Assembly: GCF_030704305.1 (NCBI RefSeq)
Contig: NZ_CP131935.1
Coordinates: forward strand, 868,001 to 932,000
Reading direction: 5' to 3'
Length of the DNA stretch: 64,000 bases
Source of the DNA: Massilia sp. R2A-15
GTDB lineage: Bacteria > Pseudomonadota > Gammaproteobacteria > Burkholderiales > Burkholderiaceae_D
Position numbers and translations under genes: made by a program. Shown piece by piece: positions 55,302 through 64,000 of this stretch (positions within the stretch are counted from its first letter, which is position 1; every line of letters starts with the position of its first letter). The notes under the pieces are model-generated. The model searched no databases. It saw nothing but the letters and a program-made list of their open reading frames with translations, and was not told the origin of the DNA.

Positions 55302-57505
55302 GCGCCGGCCTCCCCGATCAGGTCGAGCACCGCGTCGAGCAGGGTCTCGTCGTGGAAGCTGCCCTTGGTGAGGTAATAGTCGGCGCCGGCCGCCATGCCG
55401 CGCGCGCGGTCTTCCGGCCGGTCCTTGTACGACACGATCATCACCGGCAGCTTGTGCAGGCGCGGGTCCTTGCGGATCAGTCCCACCAGTTCGACGCCGT
55501 CCATGCGCGGCATGTCGACATCGGTGACGACCAGGTCGTAGTCGGCGCTGCGCACCACGTTCCAGCCATCGATGCCGTCCACCGCGACATCGACCTGGTA
55601 GCCGCGGCCTTGCAGCAGCTTGCGCTCCATCTCGCGCACCGTGAGCGAATCGTCGACCACCAGCACGCGCTTGACCTTCGCCTGTTCCTCGCCGCCCGTA
55701 GGCGCCAGCTGGTGCAGGCCGCCTTCGTGCAGCAGCTTGTCGATCGACAGCAGCAGGTCGGCCACGTCGAGGATCAGCACCGGGGCGCCATCGTCGAGCA
55801 GGGCGGCCGAGGCGATGTCGCGCAGCTTGCCGAAGGTCGCGTCGAGCGGCTGCACCGCCAGGCTTTGCTCGCCGCGGATCGCGTCGACCACCAGCGCGTA
55901 GCGGCGCGCGCCCGAGCCGATCACCACCACCGGCAGGTCGCCGGCGGACGGTTCCATCTGGCCCAGCTCGAGCACCTGCGCCGCAGAGACAAGACCCAGG
56001 TGCTCGCCGCCGAGGTCGAAGAACTGCTTGCGCTCCAGCGTGTGCAGTTCGGACTGCGGCAGCATCAGCACGCGCTCGACCTTGACGATCGGGATCGCGT
56101 ACGCCTCGCCCCGCACGTCGACCACCAGCGCGCGCACGATCGACTGGGTCAGCGGCAGCGTGATGAAGGTGCGGGTGCCGCGGCCGGGCTCGGACTCGAT
56201 GCGCACGCTGCCGTTCTGGGCGCGGATGGCCTGCTGCACGATGTCGAGGCCGACGCCGCGGCCGGAAATGGCGCTGGCGGTTTCCTTCAGGCTGAACGCC
56301 GGAAGGAACAGGAACTCCATCAGTTCGGCCGGCGACATGGCTGCGGCCATCGCGCTGCTGGCGAGCTTGCGCGCGACCACGGCCTGGCGAATCCTTTCGA
56401 GATCGACGCCGGCGCCGTCGTCGCTGATCACGATCGACAGCATGCCGTTGCGGTGGTGCGCTTCGAGGCGGATCGCGCCGGCGGCCGGCTTGCCGGCGGC
56501 GAGCCGCTGCGCGGGCGTCTCGATGCCGTGGTCGACGGCGTTGCGCAGCATGTGGTTCAGCGGGTTTTCGATATTGGCCAGGATGTCGCGGTCAACCAGC
56601 GTGTCCTCGCCGCTGATGGTCAGCCCGGCTTCCTTGCCCAGGCTGCGCGCCAGGTCGCGCACCATGCGCCCGAACGCGTGCACGCCGTCGCGGAAGGGGC
56701 GCATGCGCAGTTCCAGCACTTCGTCGAGCAGGTTGTTCGACACGGTCAGGACGCGCCGCTCGTAGCTGTCGAGTTCCGCCATGTGGTCGTGCAGGATCTG
56801 CTTGAGCGGGTGGGTCTTTTGCAGGGCCAGCGCCGACTGCTCGACCAGGCCCGGATCGGCGGTGCGCACCAGCGCTTCATGCAGCTGCTCGATGGCCTGG
56901 AACAGGCTGGCCTGGTGGCGTTTGAAGCGCTGCAGCGATTCGACCACCGGCACCAGCTGGTGCGCGTTGATGCGCGTTTCGCTGGCCAGCGCGAGCAGCT
57001 GGTCGTAGTTCTGCTGGGCGGCGCGCGGCGCCGGCGCCGGCGGTTCCGGCTCGGGCGGCGCGGCGGCGGGGGCGGGCGGCGGCGCCGGTGCCTCCTCGAT
57101 GTGTTCGATCTGCGCGATCGACTGCATCGCGGCGGCGATGCGCTCGGCGTTCTGCGCGAACCAGGCCGGCAGGCCTTCTTCGCCGAGCGCCGACACCTGC
57201 ACGATCAGGTCCACGCCGGCCAGCAGCACATCGATGCGGCGCGGCGTGAGCTGGAGCGCGCCGCGCTGCGCGGCGACGAAGGCGTCTTCCATGGCGTGCG
57301 CGAGCTGAACCACGACGTCGAGGCCGACGATGGCCGCGGCGCCCTTGATCGAGTGCGCGGCGCGCATCATCGAGTCGATGGTGGCGGCGTCCCCGGCGCC
57401 GCGCTCCATTGCCAGCAGGCCGTCGGTCAGCGTGCGGGTCTGGCCCTCCGCCTCCATGCGGAACAGGTCCTGCATCGAAAACTGGCTCAGGTCTTCCTGG
57501 GTCAT
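55298..57505 (-). CDS. wspE: Hybrid CheA kinase WspE (HPt-CheA-REC)
   Basis: A 735-residue chemotaxis-type kinase. The Hpt domain has the phosphorylated His51 (RAAHSIKG). A Pro/Ala-rich linker (EEAPAPPPAPAA) follows, then the dimerisation and HATPase domains with NPLNHMLRNAVDHGIE and GRGVGLDIV, a CheW-like domain, and a C-terminal receiver with Asp662 (VVTDVDMPRMDG). The start overlaps the wspD stop (ATGA), correcting a longer open frame. It should phosphorylate WspR and WspF. Confidence 0.93.
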   Translation of the reverse strand: MTQEDLSQFSMQDLFRMEAEGQTRTLTDGLLAMERGAGDAATIDSMMRAAHSIKGAAAIVGLDVVVQLAHAMEDAFVAAQRGALQLTPRRIDVLLAGVDLIVQVSALGEEGLPAWFAQNAERIAAAMQSIAQIEHIEEAPAPPPAPAAAPPEPEPPAPAPRAAQQNYDQLLALASETRINAHQLVPVVESLQRFKRHQASLFQAIEQLHEALVRTADPGLVEQSALALQKTHPLKQILHDHMAELDSYERRVLTVSNNLLDEVLELRMRPFRDGVHAFGRMVRDLARSLGKEAGLTISGEDTLVDRDILANIENPLNHMLRNAVDHGIETPAQRLAAGKPAAGAIRLEAHHRNGMLSIVISDDGAGVDLERIRQAVVARKLASSAMAAAMSPAELMEFLFLPAFSLKETASAISGRGVGLDIVQQAIRAQNGSVRIESEPGRGTRTFITLPLTQSIVRALVVDVRGEAYAIPIVKVERVLMLPQSELHTLERKQFFDLGGEHLGLVSAAQVLELGQMEPSAGDLPVVVIGSGARRYALVVDAIRGEQSLAVQPLDATFGKLRDIASAALLDDGAPVLILDVADLLLSIDKLLHEGGLHQLAPTGGEEQAKVKRVLVVDDSLTVREMERKLLQGRGYQVDVAVDGIDGWNVVRSADYDLVVTDVDMPRMDGVELVGLIRKDPRLHKLPVMIVSYKDRPEDRARGMAAGADYYLTKGSFHDETLLDAVLDLIGEAGA

Positions 57506-58173
57506 CGCAGCAGCCTTGTCAGTTGGTGGCCGACCAGCGCGGCGTCGAGCACGCCGACGCGCAGCTCGCCGAGCGTCAGCACGCCGGTGAGGAAGCGGTC
57601 GAGGCCCTTGTTGATGGTGGCGGCCGGCGCCGCAAGGCTGGCCTGCGGGTAGCGCGCGATGCCGTGCAGGTCGGCCACCGGCAGCGCGAACGATTGGCCT
57701 TCCCATCGCATCACCAGCAGGCGCGCGAATACGTGGCGGCCGACGGTGGCCGGCGCATCGTGCTCGTCGATGCCTAGCAGGGCGCCGAGCGACATCGACG
57801 GCGTCAGCTTGCCGCCGACGCTGGCGATGCCGAGCAGGGCGCGGCTGGCGCGATGCGGCAGCTTGTGGCTGGACGCGATCGGCGCGACCGAGCCGATGGT
57901 GGCGGTCGGCAGCGCCAGCCATTCGCGACCGATGCGAAACACCAGCGCCGACTGGTCGTTGGCGGCGTCGCGCGAGGCGGGTTGGCGGAAATGCTCGGCC
58001 CACTCCTGGCGATAGGCGTCGCCGACCGGCCGCTGCAGGTTGCGCTGGGCGGCGCCGGAATAGACATCGCAATTGCGGCAGTGGACGTGCTGCTCAAGTT
58101 TGCCGCAGCTCTGGTCGCCGCTCACGCCTATTCGGTTCCAGCAGTCGTCGATCTGGATCGGAATGGTGTTCAT
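57502..58173 (-). CDS. wspD: CheW-like coupling protein WspD
   Basis: A 223-residue protein with an N-terminal extension of about 70 residues holding several Cys (DDCWNRIGVSGDQ, HVHCRNCDVYSG), then a CheW domain (about 80-220). WspD couples receptor to kinase together with WspB. The start overlaps the wspC stop by ATGA. The Cys pair CRNC in the extension could bind metal. Confidence 0.88.
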   Translation of the reverse strand: MNTIPIQIDDCWNRIGVSGDQSCGKLEQHVHCRNCDVYSGAAQRNLQRPVGDAYRQEWAEHFRQPASRDAANDQSALVFRIGREWLALPTATIGSVAPIASSHKLPHRASRALLGIASVGGKLTPSMSLGALLGIDEHDAPATVGRHVFARLLVMRWEGQSFALPVADLHGIARYPQASLAAPAATINKGLDRFLTGVLTLGELRVGVLDAALVGHQLTRLLR

Positions 58174-59402
58174 CGCGCCGCGCCTCCGTCATGCTGGCGG
58201 CGCCCGTAGATGCGGGCGGCGCGCTGGCGCAAGGTGTCGGCCTGGCGGGTATCGCCGGCCTGGTCGGCCAGCAGGGCGAGGTGGCACAGCGCCTCGTAGT
58301 GGTCGGGCTGCAGATAGACGCAGCGGCGCCAGTAGCCGTCGGCGGCGCCGGGCTTGCGTTCGATTTCGCTGACCAGGCCGAGGATGTAGTAGGCCTCGGC
58401 GGCGTTCGGTTCCTTCGCCAGCAAGGCGTGGCAGGAAGCGGCCGCGTCCTTGTAGTCGCCGCGGTCGGCCTGGCTCCTGGCCTGCGCCAGCAGGTCGACC
58501 GGAGCGGCGGGGGCGGGCGCTTTCTGCGGAGCGGCCTTCGCGACAAGGACGGGGTCAGGTCCGGCGGACCTGACCCCATGTTTTGCGGCGACGCGTGCTA
58601 CGCGTTTTGCTGCGGGAGCCGGAGGAGCGACTGCGGCCGGGGTCTTCTGCAAGGCGAATGCGCCCGGCACGCGCAGCGGCGCGAAGCCGTTGCGCACGAA
58701 GGAGGGCACCTCGGCGTAACCGGCAAACAGCATGCCGTCGTCGGCCAGCAAGGTGCGCAGGATGGCGATCGCGGCGGCGGCGGTCGGCTCGTCGAAGTAG
58801 ATCAGCAGGTTGCGGCAGAAGACCACATCGTAGCGTCCGGCCGCGGCGCTGACATCGAACTCGAGCAGATTCCCCTGCGCGAAGCTGACCTGACTGCGCA
58901 GCGCGTCGCCGATCTGGTATTCGTCGCCGACGCGGGTGAAATGGCGCTCGCGGAACGCCAGGTCGCGGCCGCGGAAGGCGTTGCGCGTGTAGCGGCCCGC
59001 CATCGCGCGCTCCAGCGCCACCGACGACAGGTCCATGCCGTCGATGCGAAACGACCCCGGGTCCACCGCGGCGTCGGCAAGCGACATCGCCATCGAGTAG
59101 GGTTCCTCGCCGCCGGCGCAGGGCAGGGACAGGATGCGCACGATGCGCTCGGGCCGTTCGGCCAGCCGGCGCTGGACGAAGGCGGTGGCGGCCTTGAACG
59201 CTTCGGGGTCGCGGAACATCCACGACTCGGGCACCACCACCAGTTCGACCAGCGCCGCCAGTTCTTCAGGGGAGATTGTTTTCAGGTAGCGGCCGGCGTC
59301 GTCGATGCCGCATTTGGCCATGCGCTCGCGCAGCGCGCGGTCGACCGCCTGCTGGCTCACTTCGAGCCCGGTCGCGCGTTGCAGCATGGCGCGCGCGCTC
59401 AT
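58170..59402 (-). CDS. wspC: CheR-type methyltransferase with TPR, WspC
   Basis: A 410-residue receptor methyltransferase. CheR domains occupy about 1-255 with the SAM-binding segment SLPCAGGEEPYSMAM and the VVFCRNLLIYFD motif. TPR-type helices fill about 310-400. The linker (about 255-305) contains a family A DNA repeat translated in frame as [10 protein letters not shown] (58551-58577). This is unlike normal WspC linkers and presumably tolerated because the region is disordered. It overlaps wspB and wspD by ATGA. Confidence 0.93.
   Translation of the reverse strand: MSARAMLQRATGLEVSQQAVDRALRERMAKCGIDDAGRYLKTISPEELAALVELVVVPESWMFRDPEAFKAATAFVQRRLAERPERIVRILSLPCAGGEEPYSMAMSLADAAVDPGSFRIDGMDLSSVALERAMAGRYTRNAFRGRDLAFRERHFTRVGDEYQIGDALRSQVSFAQGNLLEFDVSAAAGRYDVVFCRNLLIYFDEPTAAAAIAILRTLLADDGMLFAGYAEVPSFVRNGFAPLRVPGAFALQKTPAAVAPPAPAAKRVARVAAKHGVRSAGPDPVLVAKAAPQKAPAPAAPVDLLAQARSQADRGDYKDAAASCHALLAKEPNAAEAYYILGLVSEIERKPGAADGYWRRCVYLQPDHYEALCHLALLADQAGDTRQADTLRQRAARIYGRRQHDGGAAR
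58551..58577. repeat. Family A repeat, copy 10 (inside wspC)
   Basis: A perfect 12-base-arm palindrome around GGC (GGGGTCAGGTCC and complement). It is in frame at codons about 276-284 of wspC, the only copy seen within a confident coding sequence. The flanking CATGTTTT resembles the flanks of other copies. Confidence 0.85.
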
Positions 59403-59839
59403 GCCGGCGCTCCCGCGGGGAACAGCAGCGCGCGCACGTCCGGAGCCAGCAAATCCTCGACTTCGACCAGCTGCAGCATGCCGGCGGCGCCGGGCGCGAC
59501 TTGTCCCAGGAAAGGCGCGCCATCGACGCCGCTGCCGGCCAGCGCGGCGTCGTCGATGGTTTCGACGCCGGTCACGTGCTCGGCCAGCAGGCCCAGCTGG
59601 TGCGGCCCGTAGTCGACAAGCACGATGCGCGTATCGAACCAGACCGCATCGGGCGTGAAGCCGGCCAGGCGCGACAGGTCGATCACCGGCACCGGCTCGC
59701 CGTGCAGGTCCATCAGGCCGGCGACGAACGGCGGCGCGAGCGGAATCTGCTTGAGTTCGACCACCGGCAGCACGCGCGCGATCGACCCCAGGCGCAAGCC
59801 GTAGCGGTCAGGCCCGATCGAAAACGCCAGCACTTTCAT
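59399..59839 (-). CDS. wspB: CheW-like coupling protein WspB
   Basis: A 146-residue minimal CheW domain: LAFSIGPDRYGLRLGSI, then a PPFVAGLMDLHGEPVPVIDL motif. It is the WspB coupler by position, seven bases after wspA and overlapping wspC by ATGA. It would link WspA to WspE. Confidence 0.9.
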   Translation of the reverse strand: MKVLAFSIGPDRYGLRLGSIARVLPVVELKQIPLAPPFVAGLMDLHGEPVPVIDLSRLAGFTPDAVWFDTRIVLVDYGPHQLGLLAEHVTGVETIDDAALAGSGVDGAPFLGQVAPGAAGMLQLVEVEDLLAPDVRALLFPAGAPA

Positions 59840-59846
59840 CGCCGTC

Positions 59847-61661
59847 TCAGGCGTTCACGGCGAAGGTGGCGACCGAGGACTGCAGGTCGCTTGCCGCGTA
59901 CTGCAGCTGGTGCACCGCTTCGCTGGTGGCCTTGAGCGATTCGACGGTCTGTTGCGTCGCGTCGTTCAGCTGCATCATGGTGTCGGAAATCTGGGAGGCG
60001 CCGACCGCCTGCGACTGCATCCCCTGCAGCACCAGGTCGAACTGCGGCGCCAGCTTCTGCACCTGGTCCATCACCGACGACAGCTGTTCGGCGACCTGGC
60101 GCACTTCGCCGACGCTGCGGCGGATCTCTTCGGAGAATTTGTCCATGCCCATCACGCTGGCCGACACCGCCGACTGCATCTCCTTGAGCATCTGGTCGAT
60201 GTCCCAGGTCGATACCGAGGTCTGGTCGGCCAGGCGGCGGATCTCGGTGGCCACCACCGAGAAGCCGCGGCCGGCGTCGCCCGCCTTCTCCGCTTCGATC
60301 GCGGCGTTCAGCGACAGGATGTTGGTCTGGTCGGCCACCTTGGTAATCGTGATCAGAACGCTGTTGATGTTGCTGGCCTTTTCGGACAGCGCGGCCAGCT
60401 TGGCGTTGATCGAGTCGGTCGCCGCGACCATGTGCTGCATGGTCAGGTCCATGCGTTTCAGGTTTCCCTGCGCCTCGGCGGTGGCGGTGGTGGTGAAATC
60501 GGCCACCGCGGTCGCGTCTTCCATGGTGCGCAGCAGCTGGGTGGTGTTGGCCGAAATTTCCTTGGTGGTCGACAGGATCTCGACGCTGGTCTGGGCCTGC
60601 TCGATGCCGGTCGCTTCCTGCTGCTTGGCCGAGGCGGCGATTTCGGTGGCCGAGGTGGTGACCTGGATGCCGGCCTTCTGCACGTTGTTGAGCAGGATGC
60701 GCAGGTTGTCGAACATGGTCTTGAGGCCTTCGCCGAGGCGGCCGATGGCGTCGGCGCCGCTGATCGTGATCTCGCCGGTCAGGTCGCCCGACGCCGCCTT
60801 CGAGACGGTGCCGAGCAGCGCGTCGACCTTGGCGCGCAACTCGTTGGTGGAAGCGAGTTCCTTGGCCTGGCTGTCCTGGATCGATTGCGCCATCCGATTG
60901 AATTCGACCGCGACCTTGCCCAGTTCGTCGTTCGACGCGATGGCCACGCGCGCCGACTGGTCGCCGGCGGCGATCTGGCCGACCACGCCGGTCAGGTTGT
61001 TCAGCGGGTGCAGCAGCGCCTTGATCAGCAGCCAGGCGATGACCGCCGCCAGCACCAGGCAGAACACGCCGCCGGCGCTCAGGAGCAGGAACTGGTGTTG
61101 CTGCAGGGCGGCCGATTCCGTGCTGCGCGCGGCGAGCAGGCGGTTTTCTTCGTCGGCGATGTCGTCGATCAGCTTGCGGATCTCGGCGATGGTGCGCGCG
61201 CCGTTGAGCACATCGGCGGCGCTGGCGACCTGCTGCGACACGCCGGCGGTCTTGTTCAATTCGCGGCGCTTTTCGATCAGCGGCGTGATGACGTTGTTGA
61301 TCCAGTTATCGAGCATCGGCTCGAGCCGGCGCAGGCGTTCCTGCTGGTTCGGATTGTCCCTGGTCAGCTCGCGCGACTTGGCCAGGTGGGCGCGTGCTTC
61401 GGCCTCTTCCTTTTCGATCGGCGTCACCAGGGTCTCGTTACCGGTCAACATGAAGCCGCGCGTGGCGGTCTGGACCTGCAGCAGGGAGGTGGTGATGTGG
61501 TTGGTTTCGAGCAGCACCTCGAGGGTGTGGCGGTCCCAGCGGTTTGCTTCGGACAGGCGGGAGAAGTTGTTGTAGGCAAGCGCGAGCAGTAACAGCATGA
61601 TGGCGACGATCGAGCCGAGGCCGAAAACCAGCTTGTTCTTGATGCTCAGGTCTTTAAACAT
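59847..61661 (-). CDS. wspA: Methyl-accepting chemoreceptor WspA
   Basis: A 604-residue chemoreceptor. TM1 (about 13-31), a CHASE3-like four-helix periplasmic domain (about 35-185) with RGFMLTGNE, TM2 (about 190-212), a HAMP domain, and a cytoplasmic coiled coil whose tip is TNILSLNAAIEAEKAGDAGRG. The ATG at 61661 is preceded by GGAGA; a longer frame begins at 61679. In Pseudomonas WspA responds to surface contact or cell-envelope stress and drives the whole operon. It is the first gene of the Wsp operon. Confidence 0.92.
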   Translation of the reverse strand: MFKDLSIKNKLVFGLGSIVAIMLLLLALAYNNFSRLSEANRWDRHTLEVLLETNHITTSLLQVQTATRGFMLTGNETLVTPIEKEEAEARAHLAKSRELTRDNPNQQERLRRLEPMLDNWINNVITPLIEKRRELNKTAGVSQQVASAADVLNGARTIAEIRKLIDDIADEENRLLAARSTESAALQQHQFLLLSAGGVFCLVLAAVIAWLLIKALLHPLNNLTGVVGQIAAGDQSARVAIASNDELGKVAVEFNRMAQSIQDSQAKELASTNELRAKVDALLGTVSKAASGDLTGEITISGADAIGRLGEGLKTMFDNLRILLNNVQKAGIQVTTSATEIAASAKQQEATGIEQAQTSVEILSTTKEISANTTQLLRTMEDATAVADFTTTATAEAQGNLKRMDLTMQHMVAATDSINAKLAALSEKASNINSVLITITKVADQTNILSLNAAIEAEKAGDAGRGFSVVATEIRRLADQTSVSTWDIDQMLKEMQSAVSASVMGMDKFSEEIRRSVGEVRQVAEQLSSVMDQVQKLAPQFDLVLQGMQSQAVGASQISDTMMQLNDATQQTVESLKATSEAVHQLQYAASDLQSSVATFAVNA

Positions 61662-61760
61662 GAAATCTCCGGGGTGCATATGTTGATCGCCGACAATGTA
61701 CCATTTTGCCGGTGGGGATGGGGCGCGATAGCGGGGTGCGGTGATGTTTTAAGGGGGCGG

Positions 61761-61839
61761 GTTGTCGTTCCTGCGCAGGCAGGAACCCATGCTGAGTGTG
61801 AGCGGATTCAGCATAGGCTCCTGCCTGCGCAGGAGCGAA
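61761..61839. repeat. Family B hairpin repeat, copy 4
   Basis: Two halves, TCGTTCCTGCGCAGGCAGGA and the inverted CTCCTGCCTGCGCAGGAGCGA, flank a short GCTGAGTGTG spacer. It closely matches copy 1, which has the same CCTGCGCAGGCAGGAACC left arm. It sits between the argG terminator and the wspA start. Confidence 0.8.
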
Positions 61840-61853
61840 AACGATACCTATAG

Positions 61854-61877
61854 AAAAGGCCGCCCGCAGGCGGCCTT
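61854..61877 (-). terminator. Intrinsic terminator of argG
   Basis: Arms AAGGCCGCC and GGCGGCCTT (nine bases) around CGCA, with TTTTC following on the minus strand. It lies about 18 bases after the argG stop. Confidence 0.82.
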
Positions 61878-61894
61878 CGCGGCGACAGCCAGGC

Positions 61895-63127
<1,233 letters not shown>

Positions 63128-63165
63128 GATGGTTTTCCGTTGAATTGCTTGAGTAGTTTGATAAA

Positions 63166-64000
63166 TCAGCGCCCGGAGATTTCGCCGAGCAGCAGGTATT
63201 CGATCAGCGCCTTCTGCACGTGCAGTCGGTTTTCCGCCTCGTCCCACACCACCGACTGCGGGCCGTCGATGACGTCGGCCGACACTTCCTCGCCGCGGTG
63301 GGCGGGCAGGCAGTGCATGAACAGCGCGTCGGGGCTGGCGCGCGCCATCTTCGGCGCGTCCACCATGAAGCCGGCGAAGGCCTGCAGGCGCTCGGCGTTC
63401 TCCTTCTCGTAGCCCATGCTGGTCCAGACGTCGGTGTTGACCAGGTGCGCGCCCTCGCAGGCGTCGGATGGATTGTCGAAGAAGGTGAAGCGCTTGGTGG
63501 CCACCTGCGACATGTCGATGTCGTAGCCCTTCGGCGTGGACACGTTCAGGTGGAAGCCGAACACCTCGGCAGCCTGCAGCCACGAGTACAGCATGTTGTT
63601 GGCGTCGCCGATCCAGGCCACGGTCTTGCCGGCGATCGAGCCGCGGTGCTCGACGAAGGTGAACACGTCGGCCAGCACCTGGCACGGATGGTGTTCGTTG
63701 GTCAGGCCGTTGATGACGGGGACGCGCGAATTGGCGGCGAAGCGCTCGATGATCTCCTGGCCGAAGGTGCGCACCATGATGATGTCGCACATACGGCTCA
63801 TGACCTGGCCGGCGTCTTCGACCGGCTCGCCGCGTCCGAGCTGGCTGTCGCGCGTGTTCAGGTAGATCGCGGCGCCGCCCAGCTGGTGCATGCCCGCCTC
63901 GAACGACAGGCGGGTGCGGGTCGAGTTCTTCTCGAACACCATCACCAGGGTGCGGTCGATCAGCGGGTGGTAGATCTCGTAGCTCTTGAACTTGCGCTTG
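63166..64000 (-). CDS. argF: Ornithine carbamoyltransferase (5' part outside window)
   Basis: The C-terminal 278 residues of ornithine carbamoyltransferase, which makes citrulline from ornithine and carbamoyl phosphate. The carbamoyl phosphate motif STRTR, the HPCQVLAD segment and the ornithine-site motif [10 protein letters not shown] are intact. The frame remains open to the window edge with no start ([20 protein letters not shown] upstream), so the gene is truncated only by the window. It precedes argG in the same direction. Confidence 0.95.
   Translation of the reverse strand, partial: KRKFKSYEIYHPLIDRTLVMVFEKNSTRTRLSFEAGMHQLGGAAIYLNTRDSQLGRGEPVEDAGQVMSRMCDIIMVRTFGQEIIERFAANSRVPVINGLTNEHHPCQVLADVFTFVEHRGSIAGKTVAWIGDANNMLYSWLQAAEVFGFHLNVSTPKGYDIDMSQVATKRFTFFDNPSDACEGAHLVNTDVWTSMGYEKENAERLQAFAGFMVDAPKMARASPDALFMHCLPAHRGEEVSADVIDGPQSVVWDEAENRLHVQKALIEYLLLGEISGR

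Noticed and set aside
55352..57652. 766-codon plus-strand open frame opposite wspE
   Set aside because: Shadow frame; wspE has full CheA motifs and ATGA coupling on the other strand.
57506..58072. N-terminal extension of the CheA-type kinase
   Set aside because: Arg/Pro-rich shadow of wspD; the ATGA overlap gives the start at 57505.

Overview
The window is GC-rich DNA (a strong G/C third-position bias in nearly every gene) from a Gram-negative betaproteobacterium. The best guess is an Oxalobacteraceae member of the Massilia/Duganella/Janthinobacterium type. This rests on gene content and order: a prpR/prpBC-acnD-prpF-prpD locus, a cysI-DUF934-cysH-cysD-cysN-cobA sulfate operon with an adjacent CysB, a Wsp chemosensory operon, and two abundant intergenic repeat families. 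No sequence search was run, so the genus is an inference. No tRNA, rRNA, CRISPR array, prophage or transposase gene was recognised.

Layout. 1-7.3 kb: 3' part of a tricorn-like S41 protease, convergent with a transsulfuration pair (cystathionine beta-synthase and a cystathionine gamma-synthase/lyase), then a secreted alpha/beta hydrolase with a TPR tail. 7.3-18.7 kb: the propionate (2-methylcitrate cycle) locus. It has a divergent sigma-54 activator prpR, an intervening patatin phospholipase, then prpB-prpC-acnD-prpF-prpD behind a sigma-54 promoter and PrpR-type palindromes. 18.8-28.8 kb: a four-PAS GGDEF/EAL protein, exonuclease III, a compact ftsH-prs-capA operon, an AT-rich gap, and small hypothetical, DUF1653, CreA-like and lipoprotein genes. 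28.9-34.7 kb: pepA, lptF-lptG, a small CbiX/SirB chelatase, a membrane protein, a winged-helix protein and an unknown gene. 34.7-42.5 kb: the sulfate assimilation operon on the minus strand (cysI, DUF934, cysH, cysD, cysN, cobA), divergent from cysB and a methyltransferase. 42.6-53.3 kb: porin, an orphan NarX-type kinase, a LytS/LytTR two-component pair, a second GGDEF/EAL protein with an eroded EAL active site, an NMO-family flavoprotein with a cysteine-rich tail, YajQ and MurB. 53.2-61.7 kb: a complete wspABCDEFR-type operon. 61.9-64 kb: argG and the 3' part of argF.

How it fits together. Propionyl-CoA is processed by PrpC, then AcnD/PrpF and/or PrpD, then PrpB. PrpR with sigma-54 probably controls the block. 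Sulfate goes through CysDN to APS, which an Fe-S type CysH can reduce directly, and then through CysI. The siroheme for CysI needs CobA (in the operon) and a ferrochelatase (SirB-like, 2 kb away). Three c-di-GMP proteins (two GGDEF/EAL hybrids and the Wsp output cyclase) make signalling and surface behaviour a second theme.

The most unusual non-genic content is repeats. At least ten copies of a roughly 27-bp GGTCC/GGACC palindrome (family A) are present, one inside the wspC reading frame and two forming the leader of prpD. Four copies of a longer hairpin repeat (family B) are also present. One nested repeat block at 21.7-22.0 kb has terminal inverted repeats and flanking 10-bp direct repeats.
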